NCBI GenBank assembly: GCA_050734915.1
Contig: JBOHUX010000148.1
Location: 1 to 5,863 of the forward strand
Reading direction: 5' to 3'
DNA length: 5,863 nt
DNA from: JBOHUX01 sp050734915
Lineage (GTDB): Bacteria > Chloroflexota > Dormibacteria > Dormibacterales > Dormibacteraceae
Positions within the stretch are counted from its first letter, which is position 1. Each line of letters starts with the position of its first letter. A program made the position numbers and the translations under genes. Under the pieces are notes generated by a model that was not told where the DNA came from, made no database searches, and saw only the letters and a list, made by a program, of their open reading frames with translations. Below, piece after piece: positions 1 to 5,863 of this stretch.

Positions 1-820
1 AGCCCGTGAAGTGGATCCCGGCCAGCTCCGGCGCGGCGAGGGCGACATCGCCGACCGTGGCCCCGGATCCGTAGACGAGGTTGATGACACCGTCGGGGAG
101 GCCAGCCTGCTGCAGGAGCCGCATGATGAACCAGGCCGAGTAGGTGGCCGTCGAGGCCGGCTTCCAGACCACGGTGTCGCCCATCAGAGCGCAGGCGGTG
201 GGGAGGTTGCCGGCGATGGAGGTGAAGTTGAACGGCGTGACCGCGAAGACGAACCCCTCCAGCGGCCGGTACTCGAGCCGGTTCCAGACCCCGGCCGAGC
301 TGTCGGGTTGCTCCTCGTAGATGCGCAGCATGTACTCGACGTTGTAGCGCCAGAAATCGATCAGCTCGCAGGCGGCGTCGATCTCGGCCTGATGGGCGGT
401 CTTCGACTGCCCGAGCATCGTCGCCGCGTTGAGGGTGTAGCGCCAGGGGCCGGCCAGCAGCTCGGCGGCGCGCAGGAAGACAGCCGCCCGCTCCCACCAC
501 GGAGTCGCCGACCAGGCGGGCCAGGCACTGCTCGCCGCGGCGATCGCCTTCTCGACGTCGGCGCCCCCCGCCATGTGCACGTCCGCCAGCACGTGATCGC
601 GGCGGTGGGGCATCACCGAAGGCATCAGCCGGCCCGTCCTCACCTCCCGGCCCCCGATCACCGACGCGATCTCGATGCGTTCCGACTGCATCGCCTCCAG
701 CCGCGCCCTGAGCGCCTCCCGCTCCGGCGAGCCGGGGGCGTACGAGCGGACCGGCTCGTTGACCGGGCGGGGCGGCCGGTAGAGGCCGTGGGCGGTCGAG
801 CCGGGCCGGCTTTCGCTCAT
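1..820 (-). CDS. pruA: 1-pyrroline-5-carboxylate dehydrogenase, N-terminal half (partial)
   Basis: NAD-dependent aldehyde dehydrogenase that oxidises glutamate semialdehyde / 1-pyrroline-5-carboxylate to glutamate, the second step of proline catabolism in the cytoplasm. Only 273 residues are visible; the gene runs off the left edge, whereas the family is about 540 residues. Seen: an N-terminal NEPVRSYAPGSPE stretch (residues 21-33) typical of the stand-alone group 1 enzymes, the TPFNFTSIAGN segment (195-205), the cofactor-binding lysine in VVWKPAS (217-223), GSGATVGD (251-258) and the start of the IHFTG turn (269-273). The catalytic Glu and Cys would lie in the missing half. The ATG at 820 is preceded in frame by a TAG at 860-862, so no longer ATG/GTG/TTG start is available; upstream is only a weak GGGA-type ribosome site. 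No proline dehydrogenase gene is visible. Family assignment is firm; the exact substrate is by family similarity. Confidence 0.93.
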   Translation of the reverse strand, partial: MSESRPGSTAHGLYRPPRPVNEPVRSYAPGSPEREALRARLEAMQSERIEIASVIGGREVRTGRLMPSVMPHRRDHVLADVHMAGGADVEKAIAAASSAWPAWSATPWWERAAVFLRAAELLAGPWRYTLNAATMLGQSKTAHQAEIDAACELIDFWRYNVEYMLRIYEEQPDSSAGVWNRLEYRPLEGFVFAVTPFNFTSIAGNLPTACALMGDTVVWKPASTATYSAWFIMRLLQQAGLPDGVINLVYGSGATVGDVALAAPELAGIHFTG

Positions 821-856
821 CGGGTCCCGCCGCTGGTCGAGAGGTTCAACCCCAAT

Positions 857-862
857 AACCTA
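857..862 (-). promoter_or_regulatory. possible -10 box for pruA
   Basis: The minus strand reads TAGGTT here, fitting the TANNNT pattern of high-GC -10 elements, inside the only AT-rich patch of the 821-937 gap. It would give a leader of roughly 30 nt before the pruA ATG. No convincing -35 hexamer is seen. The gap also holds a 5-bp hairpin (CGCCC/GGGCG, 871-884). This is a weak call from pattern only. Confidence 0.25.
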
Positions 863-922
863 GCAGCGGGCGCCCCTTCGGGCGGTGGGGGCGATCTCAG
901 ACGGGCGGCGTCGCGGGCTGAG

Positions 923-948
923 GGGAGCGCTCGGGGCTCAGCGCTCCC
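923..948 (-). terminator. hairpin terminator at end of the thioesterase operon
   Basis: A perfect 9-bp inverted repeat (GGGAGCGCT at 923-931, AGCGCTCCC at 940-948) encloses an 8-nt loop. It overlaps the TGA stop (938-940) of the small gene ending here, so the stem begins inside the last codons. There is no U-tract, as is common in GC-rich bacteria, so it could be an intrinsic terminator of the no-U type or a 3'-end stabiliser. It separates this transcription unit from pruA downstream on the same strand. Confidence 0.5.
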
Positions 949-1168
949 GCTGCTTTCTGCGGAGCGCGTTCAGCAGCGCCGCCCGGGGCGAGTTGTCGGG
1001 GTCCAGCCGCCGCGCGGCAGCCTCGACCTCCTCATCCGAGCTGTAGCGGATGTGAAGCCCGTTGGGGAGGATGGTCTGGTACATCTCCGGCTCCGGCTCG
1101 CCAGCCCCCGGACCCGGCCGCGGCGGCTCGGGTGCCGACCAGTCGAACTCGCTCACTTCAGTGCTCAA
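938..1168 (-). CDS. small hypothetical protein, Pro-rich N-terminus, basic C-terminus
   Basis: A 76-residue protein that I do not recognise. The first 30 residues are acidic and proline/glycine-rich (PEPPRPGPGAGEPEPE); a short ordered-looking core follows (MYQTILPNGLHIRY, about 29-42), then an acidic stretch with DEEVEAAARRLD (45-56) and a strongly basic tail (RRKQRER, 70-76). No signal peptide or membrane segment is seen. The TTG start at 1168 overlaps the thioesterase stop in a TTGA arrangement, which suggests translational coupling; a GTG at 1156 would give a 72-residue version. No Shine-Dalgarno sequence precedes either start. That it is a real gene rests on the coupling, the protein-like composition and the terminator hairpin at its end. 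Function is unknown. Confidence 0.6.
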   Translation of the reverse strand: MSTEVSEFDWSAPEPPRPGPGAGEPEPEMYQTILPNGLHIRYSSDEEVEAAARRLDPDNSPRAALLNALRRKQRER

Positions 1169-1653
1169 CGCGACGCCGGGGCGCCCCTTGCGCGCCGCCT
1201 CAGCGCGGAGGCCTCCGGGGAGGCCAGGTAGGCGTCCGTCACGCTCGCGGCCAGATCGACCAGCTCCACGGGTGCCGGCGCCGGCCGGCCGTCAGACAGC
1301 CGGATCCACGCCCACTCCGTGAGCACCTCGGCCAGCAACTCGCCGGTCGGGCATCTCGCGATCCAGGTCCGGCGCACGCCCCGCACGCCTCGCACCAGCT
1401 CCACCCGGACCCGGAGCGAGACCTCATCGCCATGGACCGCGGGCCGGTGATAGGTGATCTCGGAGTGGTGGATCACCCAGCCCCCGCCGTGCTCGGCACA
1501 CCACGCACGGCCGTACCCGGCCGCCTCGGCATGCTGGTTGGCCACCTCCTCCGCCCAGTTGAGGTAGACGGCGTTGTTGACGTGTCCGTTGCCGTCCAGC
1601 TCGTAGCCGCGAACCTTCCAGCGCACCGCGTACTCGAGGGGGTCGGTCGGCAC
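1165..1653 (-). CDS. acyl-CoA/acyl-ACP thioesterase, hotdog fold (4HBT family)
   Basis: Predicted cytoplasmic hydrolase of acyl-CoA or acyl-ACP thioesters, 162 residues, a normal length for single-hotdog enzymes. Seen: the family signature YELDGNGHVNNAVYLNWAEE (residues 18-36), with the probable catalytic Asp20 and the GHVNN turn that begins the long hotdog helix, then the second conserved block HHSEITYHRPAVHGDEV (62-78). The C-terminal 25 residues (from about 138) are Ala/Arg-rich and probably disordered. The GTG at 1653 is the first usable start because an in-frame TAA lies at 1663-1665. No ribosome site is visible, but a CATAAT box lies 8 nt upstream, so the mRNA may be leaderless. It is first in a two-gene unit and diverges from the dehydrogenase gene, sharing a mirrored upstream element with it. 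Natural substrate cannot be read from sequence. Confidence 0.85.
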   Translation of the reverse strand: MPTDPLEYAVRWKVRGYELDGNGHVNNAVYLNWAEEVANQHAEAAGYGRAWCAEHGGGWVIHHSEITYHRPAVHGDEVSLRVRVELVRGVRGVRRTWIARCPTGELLAEVLTEWAWIRLSDGRPAPAPVELVDLAASVTDAYLASPEASALRRRARGAPASR

Positions 1654-1661
1654 CGCGGTCG

Positions 1662-1667
1662 ATTATG
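1662..1667 (-). promoter_or_regulatory. -10 box of a probable leaderless promoter (thioesterase)
   Basis: CATAAT on the minus strand matches TATAAT at five of six positions and ends 8 nt before the GTG start, so transcription would begin at or next to the start codon. No Shine-Dalgarno sequence lies between. The -35 region is not convincing. The promoter is inferred from pattern and spacing. Confidence 0.45.
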
Positions 1668-1711
1668 GGGAACCGGGCGTCTCCCGGCGACTACACTCGA
1701 CACTGGACCTG

Positions 1712-1792
1712 GAAATTCCAAGCCGGCGCCGGGCGCCGACGAGCCGCGGGCCCCTCCGACCCCATCCATCGCCCACCTCGGCTTGGAATTTC
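1712..1792. repeat. mirrored regulatory element: perfect 14-bp inverted repeat in the divergent promoter region
   Basis: GAAATTCCAAGCCG at 1712-1725 is the exact reverse complement of CGGCTTGGAATTTC at 1779-1792, separated by 53 very GC-rich bases. Read outward, each divergent gene has the same element CGGCTTGGAATTTC in the same orientation. Its outer edge is 59 bases from the thioesterase GTG (1653) and 60 bases from the dehydrogenase ATG (1852). The left copy also contains an 11-nt odd palindrome TGGAAATTCCA (1711-1721 region), and both copies are AT-rich islands in GC-rich DNA. The likely role is a pair of binding sites for a transcription factor controlling both genes, centred near -65 if the promoters are leaderless. 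Alternatives are a long-loop hairpin or the end repeats of a tiny mobile element; no target-site duplication is seen. Confidence 0.6.
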
Positions 1793-1838
1793 GAATCGCA
1801 CGGGAGGGCCGGCCGGGCGCCGGCGGTCGCGAGCGGAT

Positions 1839-1844
1839 TACCCT
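1839..1844 (+). promoter_or_regulatory. possible -10 box for the dehydrogenase (leaderless type)
   Basis: TACCCT fits TANNNT and ends 7 nt before the ATG at 1852, the spacing expected of a leaderless transcript. There is no Shine-Dalgarno sequence upstream of the ATG. The match to consensus is modest and no -35 is visible, so the call leans on symmetry with the divergent gene. Confidence 0.3.
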
Positions 1845-1851
1845 TGGCGAG

Positions 1852-2616
<765 letters not shown>

Positions 2617-2638
2617 GAACCGCGTGGGTCCGGGTGTC

Positions 2639-2678
2639 CCGCCGCGCGCCTTCGCATCGCGAAGGCTCAGCGCGGCGG
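2639..2678. terminator. long hairpin, bidirectional terminator between convergent genes
   Basis: An outer 9-bp stem (2639-2647 with 2670-2678) and an inner 8-bp stem, GCCTTCGC at 2648-2655 with GCGAAGGC at 2659-2666, close on a 3-nt loop ATC. A 3-nt bulge on the right side (2667-2669) is the TGA stop codon of the minus-strand gene. The hairpin starts 23 bases after the dehydrogenase stop. No U-tract is present on either strand. Position between two convergent 3' ends supports shared termination. Confidence 0.65.
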
Positions 2679-2990
2679 AGCACCCAGGAGATCGGGAGCG
2701 AGGCGGGCGCGGAGCTCCCGATCCGCGATCCGGCCGCCGATGACGCCCACCCCCTCCCGGCCCAGGAGGGCCGCCTGGCGCCCGTCCTTGCTGCGGGCGA
2801 GGCTCCCGTCCCGCCGCACCACCCGCCACCACGGGAGCCCCTCGCTGGCGGCGAGGACGTTGCCGACCGCGCGGGCCGCGCCCGGCCGGCCGGCGCGAAT
2901 CGCGATCTCACCGTAGCTCACCACCTCCCCCGGCCGCAGCGAGGCGACGATCGCGGCGGCGGACTGGGCGAACGATTCCGACCTGCCCAC
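2667..2990 (-). CDS. alkyltransferase-like (ATL) protein, MGMT-fold DNA lesion binder without the active cysteine
   Basis: A 107-residue protein with the fold of the DNA-binding domain of O6-alkylguanine-DNA alkyltransferase. Seen: GEVVSYGEIA (21-30) with the Tyr that pushes the lesion base out, AARAVG (38-43) with the Arg finger Arg40, and LPWWRVV (52-58), where the PCHRV active site of true MGMT has Trp in place of the methyl-accepting Cys. ATL proteins are known to bind O6-alkylguanine and flag it for nucleotide excision repair rather than repairing it themselves. The GTG at 2990 is the start; an in-frame TAG lies at 2997-2999. No clear ribosome site is visible. It follows the DUF429 gene by 86 bases and probably belongs to the same transcript. 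The family call is firm; the repair role in this organism is inferred. Confidence 0.88.
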   Translation of the reverse strand: MGRSESFAQSAAAIVASLRPGEVVSYGEIAIRAGRPGAARAVGNVLAASEGLPWWRVVRRDGSLARSKDGRQAALLGREGVGVIGGRIADRELRARLAPDLLGAPPR

Positions 2991-3076
2991 GGACAGCTAC
3001 CGGCTCCGCGGCCGCGAGCCGATCCACCAGGGCGCACCGGCGACGCCGACCCTGAGGGCCGGGCCGGGCCTCTCGT
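2991..3076 (-). other. intergenic gap with imperfect hairpin and GGGCC tandem repeat
   Basis: The 86 bases between the DUF429 and ATL genes hold three tandem copies of GGGCC (3056-3070) and an imperfect hairpin (CGGCTC at 3001-3006, GAGCCG at 3016-3021) just upstream of the ATL start. Either could slow or partly stop transcription and so lower ATL output relative to the upstream genes. No separate promoter is evident. I see no gene in it. Confidence 0.35.
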
Positions 3077-3772
3077 TCAGGCGACGATCTCCATCCGCAG
3101 TCCCCGGCCATCCCGCGGCGGGGCCGTGCCCGGCAGCCGGCGCTCCGTGCCCCGCGCCACCCGGCGCGCGGTCCACAGCAGCGCGTAGGCGTCCACGGCG
3201 TCTCGCGAGAGGCCGGGCAGCTCCGCGAGCCGTTCCGCGAGATCCGAGACATAGGGCTCGAGGAGCCGCATGCGCTGGGCGCGGCCGGCCACCCCGCGCT
3301 TGTGATGGGCGAGGCCTGTCCCGCCGTTCATGAGCGCGAAGCTCACCTCCGGATGACCCTCCATGAGCCACCGCTGGAGATGAGGGGTGATCAGGCCGTC
3401 GACCTCGCGCACCTTGGGGATGATGTTGGCCAGCTGCCGCGAGCACCCCTTGCCCTCCACGCCGCGGCGGATCGAGGACGCGTGGGCATGGTCGGCGGCG
3501 TCCACCATGGCTCTCAGCGGTGCCGGGAAGACACTGCTCCGCCGAGGTCCGATCAGCATCCGAGCCTCTCGATCGCAGGTTCGCGCACCCGTCCCCGGCA
3601 GCCCGATCGGGATGTCGATCACGGCGCATCGCAGCTCGGCCTCGCCGGTGAGGTCGGCCAGGCGCGCGATCGGCCGCAGGCGGGTTCTCCCGTCGCCGGC
3701 ATCGATGGCCGCGACCCAACCGCCGGGGCAGCCGTCGAGGCCGGCCAGCACAGCCGGCACGGACGCCCTCAC
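3077..3772 (-). CDS. DUF429 family protein, predicted RNase H-like nuclease
   Basis: A 231-residue protein of the DUF429 family, predicted in the literature to have an RNase H-like nuclease fold; no biochemical role is established to my knowledge. Seen: GLDGCPGGW (11-19) with the first acidic residue Asp13, IDIPIGLP (52-59) with Asp53, RTCDREAR (64-71), RRSSVFPAP (77-85), KGCSRQ (108-113), EVDGL (123-127), EGHPEVSF (138-145) and a C-terminal DAVDAYALLW (191-200) whose aspartates fit the last acidic position of the fold. All family blocks are present, so the gene looks intact. The GTG at 3772 lies 7 bases after the malate synthase stop; a second GTG at 3760 has a better ribosome site (GAGGG, about 5 nt away) and may be the true start. 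It is co-directional with aceB upstream and ATL downstream. Confidence 0.85.
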   Translation of the reverse strand: MRASVPAVLAGLDGCPGGWVAAIDAGDGRTRLRPIARLADLTGEAELRCAVIDIPIGLPGTGARTCDREARMLIGPRRSSVFPAPLRAMVDAADHAHASSIRRGVEGKGCSRQLANIIPKVREVDGLITPHLQRWLMEGHPEVSFALMNGGTGLAHHKRGVAGRAQRMRLLEPYVSDLAERLAELPGLSRDAVDAYALLWTARRVARGTERRLPGTAPPRDGRGLRMEIVA

Positions 3773-3779
3773 GGCCCCG

Positions 3780-5378
3780 TCAGGGCAGCTTCCGGTAGGC
3801 GGGCAGGGTCAGGAACTCCTCGAAGTCGTCGTCGAGAGCGACCCGCTCGAAGATCTCCCTCGCCTCGTCGAACCTGCCCTTCGAGTAGAGATCCTCGCCG
3901 AGCGCCTCCCGGACCTTCGCCAGCTCCTCGTCCTCGATCTGCCTGACCAGGTCCTTGGTCACCGCCCGGCCGTCGTCGAGTGAGGCGCCGCGGTGAACCC
4001 ACTGCCAGACCTGCGACCGGGAGATCTCCGAGGTGGCCGCATCCTCCATGAGGTTGAAGATGGCCGCCGCACCGGTTCCGCGTAGCCAGGACTCCAGGTA
4101 CTGGATGCCGACCGAGACGTTGTTGCGCAGCCCCGCGTCCGTGATCCGGCCGCCCTCGACATGGAAATCGATGAGCTGGGGGGCGGACACGTCCACGTCG
4201 TCGCGGAGCCGCGAGAGCTGGTTGGGGCTGGAGCCGAGGACTGAGTCGAACTCCGCGGTCGCGACCGGGACCAGGTCGGGGTGGGCGACCCAGGTGCCGT
4301 CGAAGCCGTCGGTGGCCTCCCGCACCTTGTCCTCCCGCACCTTGGCCAGTGCTGTCTCGTTCACCGCCGCGTCACGCCGGGAGGGGATGAAGGCCGCCAT
4401 GCCTCCGATGGCGAAGGCACCGTGGCGATGGCAGGTGCGCACCAGGAGCTCCGAGTAGGCGCGCATGAAGGGCACCGTCATGGTGACCTGGGCGCGGTCG
4501 GGGAAGCGCGGGAAGTCGTCCCGGGTGCGGAACCTCTTGATGCAGCTGAACATGTAATCCCAGCGCCCCGCGTTGAGGCCCGCCGAATGGTCCCGCAGCT
4601 CGTGGAGGATCTCCTCCATCTCGAAGGCGGCCGTGATCGTCTCGATGAGGACAGTGGCCCGGATGGTTCCGCGCGGGATCGCCAGCGCGTCCTGGGCGCG
4701 GTTGAAGACGTCGTTCCAGAGCCGCGCCTCGAGGTGGCCCTCCATCTTCGGCAGGTAGAAGTAGGGGCCCGACCCCCGCGCGATCAGGCGCTTGGCGTTG
4801 TGGAAGAAGTGGAGGCCGAAGTCGAAGAAGGCGCCCGCCAGGGGCCGGCCGTCGACCAGGACGTGCTTCTCCTCCAGGTGCCACCCGCGCGGCCGCACCA
4901 TGAGGGTGGCCACCTTCTCGTTCAGCCGGTACCGCCTGCCGTCCGGGTTCTCGAAGCTGATCGTGCGCTCGATGGCCTCGATCAGGTTGGCCTGCCCCTC
5001 GACCATGTTCTCCCAGGTGGGGGAGTTGGCGTCCTCGAAGTCGGCCATGAAGACGCGGGCGCCCGAGTTGAGGGCGTTGATCAGCATCTTGCGGTCGGTC
5101 GGCCCGGTGATCTCGCAGCGGCGGTCACGCAGGTCGGCGGGCGCCTGCGCGACCGTCCAGCCGCCCTCCCGCACCGAGCGCGTCTCCGCCAGGAAGTCGG
5201 GCCGCTCGCCGGCGTCGATGGACCGCTGCCGCTCCCCCCGCTTCAGCAGGAGGTCATGGCGGCGGCCGCCGAACTCGCGCTGGAGATCGGCGACGAAACC
5301 CAAGGCCTCCCTGGTCAGGACCTCGGCCGCCCGCCCATCGACACGTCCACGGACCTCGACCCCGGTGGCGGCTGCCAT
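3780..5378 (-). CDS. aceB: malate synthase A
   Basis: Condenses glyoxylate and acetyl-CoA to malate, the second step of the glyoxylate shunt and also an exit for glyoxylate from other routes; cytoplasmic. It is 532 residues, normal for the A isoform. Seen: FMADFEDANSPTWENM (110-125), the catalytic arginine region VRPRGWH (161-167), the Mg-binding Glu246 in LIETITAAFEMEEI, the family signature RDHSAGLNAGRWDYMF (262-277) with Mg-binding Asp274, and MEDAATSEISRSQVWQWV with the catalytic base Asp446. All key residues are present. The ATG at 5378 has a strong ribosome site AAGGAGG 9 nt upstream; a TTG further out (5474) is rejected. It is first in a probable operon with DUF429 (7-base gap). No isocitrate lyase gene is in view. 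Confidence 0.97.
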   Translation of the reverse strand: MAAATGVEVRGRVDGRAAEVLTREALGFVADLQREFGGRRHDLLLKRGERQRSIDAGERPDFLAETRSVREGGWTVAQAPADLRDRRCEITGPTDRKMLINALNSGARVFMADFEDANSPTWENMVEGQANLIEAIERTISFENPDGRRYRLNEKVATLMVRPRGWHLEEKHVLVDGRPLAGAFFDFGLHFFHNAKRLIARGSGPYFYLPKMEGHLEARLWNDVFNRAQDALAIPRGTIRATVLIETITAAFEMEEILHELRDHSAGLNAGRWDYMFSCIKRFRTRDDFPRFPDRAQVTMTVPFMRAYSELLVRTCHRHGAFAIGGMAAFIPSRRDAAVNETALAKVREDKVREATDGFDGTWVAHPDLVPVATAEFDSVLGSSPNQLSRLRDDVDVSAPQLIDFHVEGGRITDAGLRNNVSVGIQYLESWLRGTGAAAIFNLMEDAATSEISRSQVWQWVHRGASLDDGRAVTKDLVRQIEDEELAKVREALGEDLYSKGRFDEAREIFERVALDDDFEEFLTLPAYRKLP

Positions 5379-5387
5379 CCTCTGTCC

Positions 5388-5394
5388 CCTCCTT
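5388..5394 (-). promoter_or_regulatory. strong ribosome binding site of aceB
   Basis: AAGGAGG on the minus strand, 9 nt before the ATG at 5378. It fixes the start and contrasts with the other genes of the window, most of which lack such a site. Confidence 0.85.
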
Positions 5395-5431
5395 GGCGAT
5401 GTTGCGGTCCCTGAGATGCGGCCACACTGCG

Positions 5432-5444
5432 GACGGCTGCCGTC
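5432..5444 (-). promoter_or_regulatory. short palindrome in the aceB leader
   Basis: GACGG and CCGTC flank a 3-nt centre, between the candidate -10 box and the ribosome site. It could be a repressor half-site pair or a small leader hairpin. Short palindromes of this kind are frequent in GC-rich DNA, so the call is weak. Confidence 0.2.
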
Positions 5445-5472
5445 GGAAGGCGCCGCGGGGACGCCTGGCTCC

Positions 5473-5478
5473 AATGTA
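5473..5478 (-). promoter_or_regulatory. candidate -10 box for the aceB operon
   Basis: TACATT on the minus strand fits TANNNT and would start a leader of nearly 90 nt before the aceB ATG. A hexamer TTCCGT sits 17 bp upstream but is a poor -35. It lies in the 170-base divergent gap shared with the plus-strand gene at 5549. Confidence 0.3.
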
Positions 5479-5533
5479 CCGTCATCGCCCTCGTCACGGA
5501 AAATCGGGCGGTTTGGACCGGCTCCACGTTAAT

Positions 5534-5539
5534 TATCAT
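5534..5539 (+). promoter_or_regulatory. -10 box of a probable leaderless promoter (right-edge gene)
   Basis: TATCAT matches TATAAT at five of six positions, inside the most AT-rich run of the window (5529-5539), and ends 9 nt before the ATG at 5549. No Shine-Dalgarno sequence is present in the CACCACCAC run that follows. A TTGGAC hexamer at 5513-5518 is a possible but closely spaced -35 (15 bp). Confidence 0.45.
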
Positions 5540-5548
5540 CACCACCAC

Positions 5549-5863
5549 ATGGCCGAGCCCCGCCCCGAAGACGAGTGCCCGCATCGCCGGCCCTTTCCGG
5601 CCGACTTCGACGGCTGTTCGGCGTTCCAGCCCGGCCAGTACACCGGGCTCGATCTCATGTACCGTCCCCTACCCTCGGTCTGGACGTGCAATCATCTCGA
5701 GGTCCAGCGGCATCCCGGGTCCCGGCCCGGGTTCTACGGGCGCTGTGCGCTCGGCGACGCGGAGGCGCGGGCGCGCTGGGTGGCCGAGGTCAAGACCTCC
5801 CGGATCAAGGCCGTCCGGCGGCTGAGCCGCGAGCTCGCGACCGCGCTCGGGCCCCTCGGCCGG
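5549..5863 (+). CDS. unrecognised Cys/His-rich protein, N-terminal part (partial)
   Basis: An open reading frame of 105 codons with no stop before the window edge, so only the N-terminus is seen. I do not recognise the family with confidence. Seen: a compact region with Cys10, His12, Cys23, Cys47, His49 and Cys66 (CPH, DGC, TCNH, GRC), spaced as could bind zinc or another metal. Aromatic and Pro-rich segments surround it (RRPFPADF, SAFQPGQY, YRPLPSVW). From about residue 71 the sequence becomes a charged, probably helical stretch (AEARARWVAEVKTSRIKAVRRLSREL), which looks like a linker into a further domain. No signal peptide or membrane segment is visible so far. The ATG at 5549 has an AT-rich promoter-like patch just upstream. 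It diverges from aceB. A metal-binding sensory or regulatory N-domain is a guess. Confidence 0.65.
   Translation, partial: MAEPRPEDECPHRRPFPADFDGCSAFQPGQYTGLDLMYRPLPSVWTCNHLEVQRHPGSRPGFYGRCALGDAEARARWVAEVKTSRIKAVRRLSRELATALGPLGR

Noticed and set aside
11..1231. Long plus-strand open frame (406 codons)
   Set aside because: It runs antisense through pruA, the small gene and the thioesterase end. Its translation is low-complexity Arg/Gly/Pro-rich with no family motif, a typical by-product of GC-rich DNA.
1712..1792. The inverted repeat as the ends of a miniature transposable element
   Set aside because: No target-site duplication flanks it (left flank CCTG, right flank GAATCG), and the matched spacing to both genes fits regulation better. 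A genome-wide copy count would settle it.
1132..1851. N-terminal extension of the dehydrogenase frame
   Set aside because: It would overlap the thioesterase on the opposite strand and the mirrored element. The conserved SDR start MDLDGKVALVTG at 1852 matches family N-termini.
2997..3719. Minus-strand open frame of 240 codons overlapping DUF429
   Set aside because: It is a frame-shifted shadow of the DUF429 gene, Arg/Gly/Pro-rich and without motifs, while the DUF429 frame carries every family block.
4281..5414. Plus-strand open frame of 377 codons
   Set aside because: It is antisense to malate synthase, whose frame contains all catalytic residues.
5379..5474. Malate synthase start at the upstream TTG (32 extra residues)
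   Set aside because: The added residues are low-complexity, and the ATG at 5378 has a strong ribosome site at ideal spacing and gives the normal family length.
5522..5548. GTGGTGGTGATGAT-like triplet pattern on the minus strand as a short repeat array
   Set aside because: It is only a few imperfect triplets within an AT-rich promoter patch; no regular unit or spacer structure is present.

Overview
The window is strongly GC-rich and densely coded, with GTG and TTG starts next to ATG starts and several genes that lack a visible Shine-Dalgarno sequence. This suits a high-GC bacterium, most likely an actinobacterium or a member of a similarly GC-rich soil lineage. No ribosomal marker is present, so the host is an inference. 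The content is ordinary chromosomal metabolism plus a few poorly characterised small genes. I see no tRNA, rRNA, CRISPR array or transposase.

Layout: (1) 1-820, minus: N-terminal half of a 1-pyrroline-5-carboxylate dehydrogenase (pruA), cut by the window edge. (2) 938-1653, minus: a hotdog-fold acyl-CoA thioesterase (GTG start) followed by a small unknown protein whose start overlaps the thioesterase stop; the pair ends in a hairpin. (3) 1654-1851: divergent intergenic region with a perfect 14-bp inverted repeat. It places the same element, in the same orientation relative to each gene, about 60 bp upstream of both start codons. (4) 1852-2616, plus: a short-chain dehydrogenase resembling glucose 1-dehydrogenase, followed by a long hairpin that also serves the convergent gene. 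(5) 2667-5378, minus: a probable operon of malate synthase A (aceB, strong ribosome binding site), a DUF429 protein (predicted RNase H-like nuclease) and an alkyltransferase-like DNA-lesion-binding protein. (6) 5549 to the window end, plus: an unrecognised Cys/His-rich protein diverging from aceB, open at the edge.

Functionally, pruA (proline to glutamate), malate synthase (glyoxylate plus acetyl-CoA to malate), the thioesterase and the sugar/alcohol dehydrogenase point to catabolic carbon metabolism. The DUF429 and alkyltransferase-like genes look like a small nucleic-acid-maintenance pair riding behind aceB. The most interesting signals are the mirror-image control element at 1712-1792, the likely leaderless starts, the DUF429/ATL pairing and the Cys/His-rich protein at the right edge. 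Nothing here is clearly a new defence or mobile system.
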